Shown: positions 31,186 through 42,075 of the stretch, piece after piece
Layout: each line of letters starts with the position of its first letter
Position numbering within the stretch: position 1 is the stretch's first letter
Assembly (NCBI GenBank): GCA_021030905.1
Contig: JAGFMI010000003.1
Coordinates: 2,356,001 to 2,420,000, forward strand
From: Pyrenula massariospora
Taxonomy: Eukaryota; Ascomycota; Eurotiomycetes; Pyrenulales; Pyrenulaceae
Reading direction: 5' to 3'
DNA: 64,000 nucleotides
Program-made: the position numbers and the translations under genes
The notes under the pieces: model-generated
Seen by the model: only the letters and a program-made list of their open reading frames with translations
Told to the model about the DNA's origin: nothing
Database searches by the model: none

Positions 31186-32297
31186 TCACTTGTCTCTTGC
31201 TATATGTCTTTGTCGTTGTCGTGGGTCAATCAATCGTTGATTGAAACCAAAGTGTATGTAATCATCATATTGAACGTCATCGTTAAGCCAAATGTCAAAG
31301 TCTTCGTCGCCATCGTCCTTCTCCTCCTTATGCTTTGGATTACCTTCCGAGCTCTTGTTGGTGGAAGCATGATGTTGAGCTTGAGGCGTGGTGTCACCGA
31401 TGGGATCGAAAGTGACCGTCCAATTACGCCTGTCATACAGAGCAGGAAAATGTGTGCGAGTAAGACCTTGCGGGTTCAAGGGTAAGGCGCTAAGGAACTC
31501 TGCGCTTGGTTGATGTCCCATAGGGGTTGCAAGGGGTTGACCGTAACCGACGCAGGTGCCACGCCATATTGCATAAGCCTTGGTCCCGGTAAGGCAGCAG
31601 AATGACGGGTATTTGGGAGGATCCCTGGACCCAGAAAATCTGTGTTGTACTCGGTCTCCGCGAAGTGCTTCGGAGAATATTATCTGTATACTGCGCGCTC
31701 TCCGCTTGTCTCTGCAGCAGCTGGTATGGGGTCGATAGAATTTTGGAGGATCCTCCGGCCCCAAGGGCCAAGGCCACGACCAGAACTCTTTACATGACTC
31801 AAATCCAATAAACATCTGGTCCAAGTATTTGCTCTGGTAGAAAATTCAGCAGGGTTACGCTAGGTAGACTGGGTACTTACTTCAAGTTCTTCCCAAGTTG
31901 CTCCATGGACTGAATTATGACCCACGTGAACCCCTTCGATTTCACAAAGATAATCGCAGAATTTTTCAACCTCTGCTTCTCGAGGCAGCAAAATTGTCAA
32001 TGGAACTTTATAGTTTCCATTGCGATGGAAAAAGCAATGCGCGGACCATCCAATGACGACCCCGTGGAATTCGTCAAGCTTCGATCGAAAGGTGCCGGGT
32101 AAGGCGACGTACTGTTCCAAATATTTGTCGATATTGAAGGCGGACTTTTCGAGTGCTTTGTACACTCCGGACAGAGTTTTAGACGTTCTTGAGAGAGTGA
32201 CAATGTCGTGGATGTCTAAACAGTGGCAGATGTAGTCTAGTATCTCAGGGAATCGGCCAGGCATGAGAAGGCTCTCGAGACGGTTCGTCGTCGACAT
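31186..32297 (-). CDS. two-exon F-box protein, copy 2
   Basis: Exons 31881-32297 and 31186-31833 (354 aa). The donor is GTAAGT and the acceptor CTACCAG; the intron is 47 nt, phase 0. F-box: PGRFPEILDYICHCLDIHDIVTLSRTSKTLSGVYKAL. Shared family motifs are GVVIGWSAHCFF, LTILLPREAEVEKFCDYLCEIEGVHV and ATWEELE, just before the intron. The second exon has a CCLTGTKAYAIW segment matching ACLTSNKAYALF in the gene at 14.6 kb. The acidic C-terminal region is also shared. Overall length differs by one residue between copies. Probably an SCF adaptor; target unknown. Confidence 0.8.
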
Positions 32298-32994
32298 CCT
32301 TAGAAGGTATCATTAATATCAAACAGAGATCGTTAACACGAAGGCTTGTATAGAATTCCTTGTTATTTTGTTTATGCTCAGGTCTACAGAAAAACCTCAT
32401 CGTTACGTACTTCTTCCTAATCACGGAGACGGAGGAAGCGACAGCACCAAAGTGTTTGAGAAAATTTTGTCGACAAACATTTCCGACTGGGAAACGTGGG
32501 CCGCGAGAGCTAAGGCTCCCTGTTTGACAGAGAAGAGGCTCCTCTTGCATAAATGGCGGGGTCGCTGTAAGCTTTGACTGCATCATGCTGTAGAAAGTCG
32601 CAAGCCCAAGATGCTTTAGAAACTTCTTCGACTGAACGAGCTTGGTGTACGAGCGGGGCGGAAAAAAACGAGTTGGTCCGTGGGCTCAGCAGGACACAGG
32701 GTCCAGGATCGTCTCACGCCCGCTAGAAAATTCTCGAGCCTCAAGCTACTCGGCTAGTCTGCAGTAGTAAGAAGCAAAAGAGGAACTGCCAACCTAAAAT
32801 TTGCCAAATACGACTGCGCTGTGAGACATGTTGCGGAAAAGGATATTCGTGTCCGATAGTTTGCGGTTAAATCCACCGCTCTTGCCCTACAGTACAACCT
32901 CACGCTTACAGACCGCCATGAATACGAATAGTTGTCAAATATATAAAGTCGAGCTCTCGTCGCGACGTCCTGCTTTGGTCCCGCATATCTCACG
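32298..32994. other. intergenic, nothing recognised
   Basis: About 700 bp between divergently transcribed genes (F-box, minus; secreted protein, plus). No specific site recognised. Confidence 0.4.
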
Positions 32995-33723
32995 ATGTTC
33001 CTGTCCTCTGCGATCTTTGCTCTGTCCGCCGTCCTCTCCATCACCGCTGCGGCCCCGTTGGCGAGCGATGACTTCCCGCCCCTCTCGAGCAGCTCCCAGC
33101 TCCTCTTCTTCGTAAACGTCACAGCCAACGACCTCACCCCCTCCATAAACGGCAAGAAGCTCTACCAAGGACCCGACGCCGAACCAAACTACTGGGACCT
33201 CGCCGTCACCTTCGACTCCGGAGTCTACTCCTACAACTACTTCTACCCCAATGGCACGGCCGACCAGATCGCCAGCGGCGCTACGTCTATAGGCGGATAC
33301 TCCCCATCCCCCCCCTTCTACCCCGCCGTCAACCTCGACCTGGTCTCGCAAATGGGCCCCAACGGCGTGACCGTCGCGTCTGTCGTGCACAACGTCTCTG
33401 GCTCCTCGCCGCCGTACCTGTGGATGTTCCCGCCGACCCTCGGCGTCAAGGTCTCGACGGATGACGGCTATGCAAAGTTGACCGCTCCAGCGGAGAGGCA
33501 ATGGTATGTCTGCTCGAAAGTGCGTCGCGCCCACAGCGCGGATTTTACACTGTATCTGGTGTATACGCGCGGGGCGAATGAAACGACGCCCGCCGGGTGT
33601 GCGGATATTAGTATTATTCCGCAGTGTACGAGTTTCAATTTTGATGCGGATGCCACGTATGCGGCGGGCAAGTATGCGTTTGAAGCGTCCTGCTATGAGG
33701 ACGCGAGTGTGGTTTGGAGCTGA
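32995..33723 (+). CDS. secreted DUF7907-like protein
   Basis: Intronless, 242 aa. The signal peptide MFLSSAIFALSAVLSITAAAP is followed by a Ser-rich linker and a beta-rich domain (FVNVTANDLTPSINGKKLY, then VTFDSGVYSYNYFY and VASVVHNVSG). Mature cysteines include the late set C...C..C and C near the C-terminus (VCSKV, GCADI, PQCTSF, SCYEDA), likely two disulphides. Several N-glycosylation sequons (NVT, NGT, NVS, NET). The layout resembles the fungal DUF7907 family of small secreted proteins, whose role is unknown. The 3' end stops about 100 bp short of the convergent F-box gene. Confidence 0.82.
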   Translation: MFLSSAIFALSAVLSITAAAPLASDDFPPLSSSSQLLFFVNVTANDLTPSINGKKLYQGPDAEPNYWDLAVTFDSGVYSYNYFYPNGTADQIASGATSIGGYSPSPPFYPAVNLDLVSQMGPNGVTVASVVHNVSGSSPPYLWMFPPTLGVKVSTDDGYAKLTAPAERQWYVCSKVRRAHSADFTLYLVYTRGANETTPAGCADISIIPQCTSFNFDADATYAAGKYAFEASCYEDASVVWS

Positions 33724-33821
33724 GGTTTGGTTGCTGTGGATTGGGAGTGCTTTGATGCTGCAGATTGTACAGTACACGGCCTAATGGAAGCTTAATGAAA
33801 GACATGAGAAAGAAGATCTGC

Positions 33822-34727
33822 TTAGTACTCTATCCCGCCGATTCCATTCAACTGACTTTCCTGCGCATGCAGCTGCCAGCGTAAACTCCTCTGATCTATT
33901 TCCAAACCCTCGTACTCATCCCAGATTTTGTCGATTCTGGCGGCATTCTCATGTACAGTTGCTAGTGAGCCTTCCATCTGCATGCGCTCCTCTTGCTTCG
34001 CCTGCTCGATAGCGTTGCCAACTTCTCCGAGTCTCTGGGAAACCTTCTCTATCTCACGCTTCAAACAACCATCACATGCGACGTCCTCGCGGTCGTCAGT
34101 GCTCTCTGTATCCGCTTCCACGCGATGACATTCGTCAATGAAATCTTCGTCCGATGTCGAGCCGTCGTCCTTGTTGAGGAACTCTGTACCCCATCCAATG
34201 CCCTCACAGTCAGCACACCATTTGAACCGATCCACACGGTCAAATCTCGATATAACAACCTCCCTCCCTTGCATTGGCCCCCGCTTCCCCCATTTCAGCA
34301 GACAAACCGCACACCTCCTGGCCTTAACCTGCTCCACATACCTCTCCCAAGCCCGTTTCCGTCCCTCCGTGCTGCCCGGCAGCCTGCACCCGCCCATCCG
34401 ATGTATTAACGCACCGAGCCTGTGAGATTGACAATCGCAAAATTTCTGCCCGTCCTGGAAACACCGGTCATCAAACCACGCCACCGGCCTCATCTCCAAA
34501 CAGCCATAGCACGGATATCTCTGCGCGCCGCTAACTTTGGAGTCGATGTTGAGGAGCCAAGCGGCACGCTGGTGCCGTTGCGCTTGGAACCACGAGCCGG
34601 TGAGGTGGGAGGCGAAGTGGCGGGCGGCTAGGCGGAGCGAGCAGATGGTGAGGTAGTCGGTGTTTTGGGCGATGGATTCGAGGAGCTCGACGGGGATTTT
34701 TAGTAAGGGTGAAGGGTTTGTTGCCAT
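33822..34727 (-). CDS. cysteine-rich F-box protein, copy 1
   Basis: 301 aa from ATG 34727 (MATNPSPLLKIPVELLESI), which places the F-box at the N-terminus; the frame is open further upstream but is AT-rich and featureless. After the F-box come four or five Cys pairs: YPCYGCLEMRPVAWFD, FCDC, RRCAVCLLKWG, FKWCADCEGIGWGTEF and VACDGCLKREIEKV, then a charged helical tail. Each CxxC pair and its flanks recur in the adjacent gene at 35.3 kb. The pairs probably bind structural zinc, so this would be an F-box/zinc-finger adaptor (inference). Function unknown. Confidence 0.8.
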   Translation of the reverse strand: MATNPSPLLKIPVELLESIAQNTDYLTICSLRLAARHFASHLTGSWFQAQRHQRAAWLLNIDSKVSGAQRYPCYGCLEMRPVAWFDDRCFQDGQKFCDCQSHRLGALIHRMGGCRLPGSTEGRKRAWERYVEQVKARRCAVCLLKWGKRGPMQGREVVISRFDRVDRFKWCADCEGIGWGTEFLNKDDGSTSDEDFIDECHRVEADTESTDDREDVACDGCLKREIEKVSQRLGEVGNAIEQAKQEERMQMEGSLATVHENAARIDKIWDEYEGLEIDQRSLRWQLHAQESQLNGIGGIEY

Positions 34728-35289
34728 TTTATTAGCTGATGGGAAAGATGCAGGTGCCGTTGTTGAATAGAAGATGTAGCAGGCTTTGATGATATAGGTG
34801 AGGTAGTAGCTGAGGTGAGAAAGTTGTGGAGGTGAAGAATTAATGGAGGTAAAGAGACAGTGTGAATAAGGAAATAATGGAGGTGAAGGAATGATGAAGA
34901 TAAAGACGAAAAAGTTCGTAATATTTGAAATCTTATAACTCGATGTCAAACTTAATATATCCAAATCTTCTAGCATTTATGGAAATCTACAATGCTTCAT
35001 CCTATCAAGGTCGTCTTTCTCTCTGACTCGTAAAATGAATAAAAGTGACAATCTAGGAGCTGCGTGCCTTCAAAATATGGGGCATAGGAAATAGACTAAA
35101 TAGATACTCTTTTCACGGGTCAAATCAAGCCCCTCTGACAGCCAACGGCCGCTATTTAAGGATCTTGCATCCAGAAACATACCTGTGAAGATCTTTATGC
35201 TGGTGTAGCAGAGATCCTTGAACCCTGTCTGATTATCAGTGCTAGCGCCCGGCTAAGATTTGACGTGCCGCGATCTCTGATATCTTTTC
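34728..35289. other. intergenic between the two cysteine-rich F-box genes
   Basis: About 560 bp. AT-rich just upstream of the first gene (the frame stays open to 34976); no separate gene seen. Confidence 0.45.
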
Positions 35290-36156
35290 TCAACGCCCGT
35301 CCCGCTTCGCCTGCTCGATAAGCCGGTTTGACACTTCCCAGTAGACGTCCATGATCTTCGCTCGTGCCTCTTTGAGAAGGCTCACTTCGTGAACTACCGC
35401 GGGGTCGAACAGACCTTGCACCTTCCTGGCTTCAGACATCTTGATCTGCTTCCCAATATTTTGAATCTTCTCCGCCAACGCTTTCTTCTCGATGAGATCG
35501 CAGTTTCGGCACGACAGTGGTTTCGCTACTACCAGGGTCAGGCGCTCTGAGCTCATGTACTTGGATGCATTAGGTTCTCCAACAGGTCGTCTTAACGGCT
35601 CCTCCGTGACAGCCGTCCCCCAAGCGACAGCGTGACAAACTTGGCACCACTGGAAGCAATCCATCCATCTGGCGTTGATTGTTTCGAAGGTATAAGAGAT
35701 CGTTTGGTCCGCGGGCAGCCGCTTGAGCAGACAAGGCGCGCAAGATCGACTTGTGGCGTTCTCTAGATACGCGTCCTGAGCAGCCTCGCACGCTAAATTC
35801 TGAGCTTCAAGCTCCCGATCCAAAAGTGAGCCAGGTGCCTGCGTGCTGGTCGCTGGCCAAAAGTCTGCAGGGAATCTGAACTTCTCAGGGTCGAACAGCC
35901 ATACTGGTAGGATTTGGAGACAGGTGTAGCAAGGGTAGCTTTTACGCCCGCCGTATCTGTGATCTTGGTCCATTAATTCTTTCCGACGCTGCTGATCTAG
36001 CCAAGACCCAGAGAGCTGGTCGCTGAGCTGGCGGCAGGTGGATTTCACCGCGCAGATGGAGCGCCAATTGTTCAATACAAGGATGTCTTCGAGGACATCG
36101 CAAGGTAGTCGCGCTAGGAGATTGCTTGTTGGCTTATTCGTTGGCAGGGCGAGCAT
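35290..36156 (-). CDS. cysteine-rich F-box protein, copy 2
   Basis: 288 aa from ATG 36156 (MLALPTNKPTSNLLARLP). F-box LARLPCDVLEDILVLNNWRS is followed by the same four Cys pairs as the neighbour: YPCYTCLQILPVWLFD, RSCAPCLLKRLP, FQWCQVCHAVAWGTAV and LSCRNCDLIEKKA, and a helical tail (KIQNIGKQIKMSEARKV). Tandem orientation and matched motif spacing indicate an old local duplication. The CxC pair (FCDC) of copy 1 is absent here, so three or four pairs are likely to be the structural core. Substrate adaptor role inferred from the F-box only. Confidence 0.8.
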   Translation of the reverse strand: MLALPTNKPTSNLLARLPCDVLEDILVLNNWRSICAVKSTCRQLSDQLSGSWLDQQRRKELMDQDHRYGGRKSYPCYTCLQILPVWLFDPEKFRFPADFWPATSTQAPGSLLDRELEAQNLACEAAQDAYLENATSRSCAPCLLKRLPADQTISYTFETINARWMDCFQWCQVCHAVAWGTAVTEEPLRRPVGEPNASKYMSSERLTLVVAKPLSCRNCDLIEKKALAEKIQNIGKQIKMSEARKVQGLFDPAVVHEVSLLKEARAKIMDVYWEVSNRLIEQAKRDGR

Positions 36157-36557
36157 GACGGATCGTTGTGAGACCAGGTTTCGGGGAGCGTTGATGTGTT
36201 TCTTTGCAGCTGTCGAGTATCTTGATCCAGTACGACTGATTATCACTAGATGGTTCGCGGGCAAGTGCAAAGATAGAGGGAGAGCCGAATTTGCAATATA
36301 AATAATAGAAGCTAACGAAGAAACAGACTACCTCACCTCTTGCCAAGCAAAATATCGATTGATGATGGCGAATGGTGATACGGTGGTGACGATGTATGAA
36401 GGTGAAAAAACTTTTGAGCTTTTGAATCGTGATCTTCATGTGAAGATTATTGTATGCTAGGCATGATACATCCAGAAAACATGAAACTATGCCAGACAAG
36501 TAAGGTTGTGTTCAAAAGACATGCACCACTTCAAACAGAACTGATTGCACGAATTTC

Positions 36558-38652
36558 TCACATCCCATTCCTCGGCCGCAACGGCGAGCTACCAAGGCTC
36601 AGTTCTCCCAAGTCGACCGCAGGACCCTCCTCGAAATCTTCAGGCATGCCATCCAATCCAAGACCCGACCGTTCCGGGCTAAGGCTAGGACTGGTGGCTA
36701 TCCGGGGCCTGCTTTTGAAGACGCTTGAGTACTCAGCGTCCTCGCTGAACAACGTTTCTCTCGGAGTAGATTCTCCGGAAAGAGGGGAGTCGGTTAGCCC
36801 TGGTTTAGGAGGAGTCTCAAATTGGTTAATCGGAAAGAACTGAGAGTGTCTTGACTGTTTTTGAGGTGCGTTTGAGGTTCGCTTGCGCTTCTCGTTCGCC
36901 GTATTCGGCTGGTTTGGGAGTAGAGACATTGATTGACGTGTCCGCTCCATGAGAGTCTCAATAGGTATGCTGGATTGTCGAGGAGGCTGTGGACGATTTG
37001 TGGTAGGTTTTTTGATCTCATCATGAGGTACATGGTTCTCAGCTAGCAGTGAGAGAGCTCTGGGTGCTGGGAAGTAATCCTGGTCATGTAGATGTTTGGC
37101 AGCCGGAGATACCTTTTTGTTGTTAGGAGCTTTTTGAGTATCGGTTTGATATTCGAAGTGTTGATTCTGTAGCGTTATCTCTGGTTGTCGTTCGAACTCT
37201 GAGGAAGATTGGCCTGTCTTCAGTGTAACGGGAGATTTAGGGGGAGATTTAGAGTGTGAATGATCGCTTTGAACCTCCGAATCTCCATGTGCATGTGGAG
37301 ACGCTGGACCCAGATCAAGATCCTGCTCGGGAAATGGCTGTTTGCTAGACCCTGGTTGCCTGGCCGGCTCTTCGGACACGTGGCTGGCTTGCTTCATGGA
37401 GGACGGAGGTCTGTCACTTTGATCTACTAATTCGTTTCGTCTAAGGGTAGTTAGCTCCTCATGCATACTCGCGATCAAGTCATGACAAGGATGGGGAACC
37501 GAAGCACTGATCGGGTCCGATCCATGTGATGTAGATTTCGGATCAAGCTTAAGTGTCTTGTGCTCTGTAAACATGGAGTCTGTCTTTTTTAGCACCCCTT
37601 TGGTTAATAGGGCTTCCTGGGGGATGTTTTCTCGGTCAAGTTTCGCTTTGAAAGCCTTCCAGTCACGAAGACGGTGTTGGTGCTTCACGATCCGGTCATT
37701 CAAGTCCTTCAGTAGGTCTCCCGGAGCCTCGTCTTGTTTCCGGGCAGATGCTGCGGACCTTGATTGCAACAGATCGTTGAGAGTCTGATCGAGCGATTCC
37801 TTCGAGCGAGTTTCGATGTTACCATCAATGAGAAAGTCTATCCAGGTTTCATCTCCTACCCATGACCGTGCAAGTTTCCCTCGTAATTCATTAGCTTTCT
37901 CCTTTGTTGACTGATCTTTGAGAGAATCCCGTGGCTGGAGCTCCTGGCGTCTAGATTTGATGTCATAAACCATCTCCTTCAAAGCCTGGTTGATCTTCTG
38001 GTATTCATTGTCCTTTTTGGTGCGCTGTTGTAGTCTCGCCTGTAGGCTGTGGCGATATGCTAGAACTAAAGGCAGCATTTGTCCTTGCGTAGGCTGCTTG
38101 AACAGCACCTCAGGGGTCGGCTTGTTGGACTGGATAGTCTTCTTGAGCACAGACATTGCAAACTTTGCTATGATCTCTTCAAATTTCTCGCCTTTGCACT
38201 CATCTAACATAGTCTTTCGGAGGATTGTTTCTTTGCCAAGCACTCCAGTTCTCTTTAATTCTGTCAAGCATCGAAACAAAGCTGCGCGAAGATTGATCGA
38301 CTGAAGGGAAGTAAGAGGAGGGAAGAAAGGACGAAGCCTCTAGACGGAAAAATTAGCTTTACTCGACAATATTGATAGCATTCTGTACATTTCCTGTCTC
38401 TTGTGGGTCCCATATGTCAAACAGTCTGTATAAAGCCCACTCAACGCCTTTGACTCGTTGCTGCAAAGTCTGCTGCTTCGCGGTAAAATGCTCCTCAACG
38501 AGCCCCGGCCAGTCATCCCTCGAGTCTAAGTCCAAAAGCCTGAGACAGCGGAGGAAAGTGCTGACGTTTGATGGTCCATTCCATGCAGGCCGGGATAAGA
38601 CTTTTTGTCTAGAGCTGCTAGTGGCCGTTGTCCTAGTAGTGAGCGGCTGCAT
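36558..38652 (-). CDS. HAUS6-like augmin subunit
   Basis: Exons 38389-38652 and 36558-38339 (681 aa). The intron is 49 nt, donor GTACAG and acceptor TCTAG, phase 0, joining DIWDPQETGN to RLRPFFPPLTSLQS. The N-terminal ~230 residues match the HAUS6_N domain (FLRCLRLLDL...DDWPGLVEEHF; WALYRLFDIWDP; MLDECKGEKFEEIIAKFAMS). A coiled middle and a long Ser/Pro/Gln-rich disordered tail follow. Augmin recruits gamma-tubulin to existing microtubules to branch the spindle. It is present in animals, plants and many filamentous fungi but not budding yeast. Fungal subunits are poorly conserved, so the name is by N-terminal domain. Confidence 0.82.
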
Positions 38653-39110
38653 GTCTTCGTATGCTCATATCCAGCATCGTAAAGAGGTATTGGTCTGTTT
38701 GCTCCAAACGAATGCAAGCTCCCCAAAACTGGTATCAGACCGCGGCGAAAGTTCCAGAATCTATAGCATGTCAAACTAGAAACTAACACCCGTAGACTAT
38801 ATTATTCTTGTCCTAGGATGTCTGGAATGTTGATCTCCAACAGTGCGATTTCTAGTATCGGATCAGTTTGAGAGTCTGCGGACAACCGACCAATCGGCGC
38901 GTTCAGAATTCGGTGCCCCGCGTGGAGAGTAAACACTTTTCCAAATCTGTCATGACATTCACCGTCTTTCCATTGATGGGGAAGGGCAGCTTGATACCGC
39001 CAGCAAGGCATGGTATCCTTTGCAGCAGGCACTACACATCCCCACTGCATCATCACTACCTAAGAGTCCCCTCCTTCCAACCTACGATCACAATTCTCAG
39101 ATCCTTCAAA
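38653..39110. other. divergent promoter region, HAUS6-like and HD-domain genes
   Basis: 458 bp between start codons. An in-frame extension of the downstream gene begins at 38868 but lacks conserved residues; treated as leader. Confidence 0.45.
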
Positions 39111-39914
39111 ATGGGCTCCGTAAGCCCAGATCCATCTCAGCAAGCAAAAGTTGACAATGTCATGTCTCGTACATCAAAGCTGCCTAGACCGAGTCCATGG
39201 TCTGTCAAAGCTGTCTTGTCTCAAATTCCAGATCCCCCGACCGAAAACTCGTCCTCCCCTGTGCCATTCCTTCACCTAGTCGAGCGACTCAAAACCGAGA
39301 AGCGAGAAGGTTGGCGAAGATTCAACATCAACCACGGCGAATCAATAGCAGACCACATGTATCGGATGTCCATCATTACCATGCTTGCACCACCATCGCT
39401 CTCCTCGAGACTCAACATCCCCCATTGCACCAAAATGGCTCTCGTACACGACATGGCAGAAGCGTTGGTCGGTGATATTACTCCACCTGAGGGCGTACCC
39501 AAACATGAGAAGAGCAGAAGAGAAGCAGAAACAATGGACTACATCTGTACCAATCTTCTAGGCAAAGTTCACGGCGGCATTCCCGGAGAAGAGATCCGCA
39601 AGGTCTGGAAGGAGTATGAAGATAGCGAGACACTTGAAAGCCATTTTGTCCATGACGTGGACAAGATCGAGCTCCTCTTACAAATGGTGGAATATGAAAA
39701 GCTTTACGATGCAACAGTCGATCTCTCAGAGTTTTCAAGAGTTGCAGAACGTCTCGCCTTATCGGAGATGAAGGCTTGGGCGCAAGAGATATTGAATGAG
39801 CGAACGGTGTTCTGGAAAAGCAAATACAAAAAGGTTCCACAGCCAGAGACATCGGCAACGATGAAGGAGCAGCATGAGAATTATTATGGTAATGGAAATG
39901 GGCATACAAAATAG
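39111..39914 (+). CDS. HD-domain 5'-deoxynucleotidase (YfbR/HDDC2 type)
   Basis: Intronless, 267 aa from ATG 39111 (MGSVSPDPSQQ). Metal-binding residues of the HD superfamily are visible: first His in GESIADHMYRMSII, the HD doublet in MALVHDMAEALVGDITP and a late Asp in FVHDVDKIELLLQMVEYE. The spacing and GDITP motif place it with yeast YGK1/YBR242W and human HDDC2, which remove phosphate from deoxynucleoside monophosphates. The C-terminus has a charged tail ending in Asn/Gly repeats. Expected to be cytosolic and to act in nucleotide pool balance. Confidence 0.93.
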   Translation: MGSVSPDPSQQAKVDNVMSRTSKLPRPSPWSVKAVLSQIPDPPTENSSSPVPFLHLVERLKTEKREGWRRFNINHGESIADHMYRMSIITMLAPPSLSSRLNIPHCTKMALVHDMAEALVGDITPPEGVPKHEKSRREAETMDYICTNLLGKVHGGIPGEEIRKVWKEYEDSETLESHFVHDVDKIELLLQMVEYEKLYDATVDLSEFSRVAERLALSEMKAWAQEILNERTVFWKSKYKKVPQPETSATMKEQHENYYGNGNGHTK

Positions 39915-40301
39915 AATGATACCCTATGAGTCTGGTTGGCGTTTGGAAAGTGGCATAGACCTTTTGAGACAGCAGTCCTCGCGGCCTGCTCTTCCATTTG
40001 GCATGAACTAGCTTTGAAGTCGTCATCTGTATTAGACTTAATATGTCCATTAGAAACTCATGATTAAATTCCTTCAATAATCTTAGTTAGGGACAATAGC
40101 TTGCTTCTTGAAGCGTGATCGCGCCTTTTGAATCAGTGTGCGCTTTTTCCTACACGCAAGGACCTGGCTTTTTCCAAAGACGTTTTTGGTGTCTCTTGCC
40201 AATCCACGATGCCGCGCCTTTGGCTATTTTGACATATCTTGTGCCGTTCAGAGCTTTGTGAGGATGGAATGAGGAGGTTGGCAGCCCTCTTCTCCTCTCT
40301 C
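39915..40301. other. convergent intergenic
   Basis: 387 bp between the 3' ends of the HD-domain and Fhit-like genes. Nothing recognised. Confidence 0.4.
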
Positions 40302-40894
40302 TCAATCTCTGTACGCCTCCATTTGGTGTCTCAAGAACTCTGCCTGATCTTCCATGTCCTTCTCCGACCGTGGCTTCCGCGCATCATCATCCACACCTCC
40401 TATCCGCTGGCCCTTATCTCTCCTCTCCATCTCCCTCCTCACCAACCACTCCCCAAGATCCCCTTCCTCCCCCTCCATCAACTCATAGATCGCATCCGAC
40501 CCACCCCGCCCCTCCATGTCCCCTCCCCTCCTCGGAATGACATGCACGTGCAGATGCGGCACAGTCTGCCCGGCGTCCTTCCCATCCTGGATCGCAATAT
40601 TCAAGCTCGACGCCCTATAGGTCCGCTCGATCACGCGGCTGACCCGGTCGACCGTGTCGAAGAGGTCGGCGCGTTCGGCGGGGGAGAGGTCGCGGAAGCG
40701 GAGCAGCGGGCGGATGGGGCAGATGAGGATGTGGCCCGGGAGGAGGGGTTTGAGGTTCACGAGGGAGAAGGAGTGGGCGGTGCTGTAAAAGACCTGCAAC
40801 GGGTTGGTGAGGGGTTTGATGTGAAGATGGGAGGTTTTACCTGTGAGGTTACTGTGAAGGGGCCGAATTTGAATATCTTGGGGACTGAAGACAT
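40302..40894 (-). CDS. Fhit-like HIT-family hydrolase (Ap3A hydrolase)
   Basis: Exons 40841-40894 and 40302-40793 (181 aa). The 47-nt intron has donor GTAAAA and acceptor TTGCAG, phase 0. The short first exon encodes MSSVPKIFKFGPFTVTSQ, the usual start of fungal Fhit proteins, and exon 2 continues VFYSTAHSFSLVNLKPLLPGH. The catalytic histidine triad is HLHVHVIPRR after QDGKDAGQTVP, the Fhit-type context. It cleaves diadenosine triphosphate to AMP and ADP. Yeast Hnt2 and human FHIT are the named relatives. Confidence 0.94.
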
Positions 40895-42075
40895 GGCGGC
40901 CTTGTGCAGTCCCATATGAGCTAAGAGTTGGAGGTGCGGGAGATGGAGCTCCTTGGCTACCCCAGGTTGTTGCGGCTTGGCCCGAAGTCTTTTTGATCCT
41001 TTATCTGCGTTGACAGGCTCGCGGTCCTCCTATCCACCGTCCCATTCTGCGTCCTCTCTCTTGCCGCCATGTTGTGGATGAGCGCTGTACAGTGTTACTT
41101 CGATTGTCTTACGATAACAGCGATCACCGGAGCGACAATGAGCTTGCGAATAACTTGGGGAGCGGAGCGGAAAAGTCTCCGGTCTTGAGACAGGTTCCTA
41201 CTTACCCATGATTGGGTATCAGAAGCCATGGCGCATCTGATTAGTAGCATTGGTGCCCGCCCGGTTGATTATCAAATATGCAATGATTTCTGATATCCAG
41301 CCTTGACAGGATGAGAATTTGGCCCGTCAATTCATTCAACGTTTCCATAACAAAGAGTGCTACTAGTTTTTCACTGCTCGGTCGATTTCACGTCTTGCAA
41401 AACATGACGCACCAGTTCGGTTCATTGCTATCCTTGCATGAATGAGCATTTATGGGGTCGGTTCATAATCGATAGGAAAGTTCTCAGCCGAGGCTGACAT
41501 GCCCAATTCGATCTCTAGGTACACACGGTTTCGGGCCCTCGGTCGAACTGTCGGCCCCTGGGACCCCAAAGAGCGTAAGACGCATTAATTAAAGGATTTA
41601 ATTCCCGTCCCGCCCTGCCTGTACTTCTGGAACCGGCAAACAGCGCGAGGCAAGATCAAGCGCGTTCAGCCCTGTTCAGCAGGGACGGCACGCGCACTAT
41701 TCTGCATAAACCTGGGGACGACCTTACGAATTAGAGCGTTGATCTTCACGGAAACGATCTCGTTTCTTTTGTCAACGGCTTTTTACATACCCAAGAATGA
41801 CCACGGCTCACATCTGCTGCGGTCCACTGCCCTTGCAAGGCACATCTGTCTTAGATTCTGATCCGCAATGCCTACGAACTGGTTGATTTTCGACTGCTTA
41901 CCCGGACATAATGATGCATAGAAGCGGTCAAATTAGACTTAGTCTACAGTTGCGCGATGTCTTTAAAATTAAGCTCCAGCCAGTGCGCACTTGAAGATGT
42001 CCGAGGTACCGTAAGCTTCCTTAATGTAGGTCGAACTTATCTAGCTCTCTGCTTCTTTCACGCGCCGAGATCAAC
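40895..42075. other. intergenic, nothing recognised
   Basis: About 1.18 kb between divergently transcribed Fhit-like and S28 peptidase genes; no coding frame of note. Confidence 0.45.
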
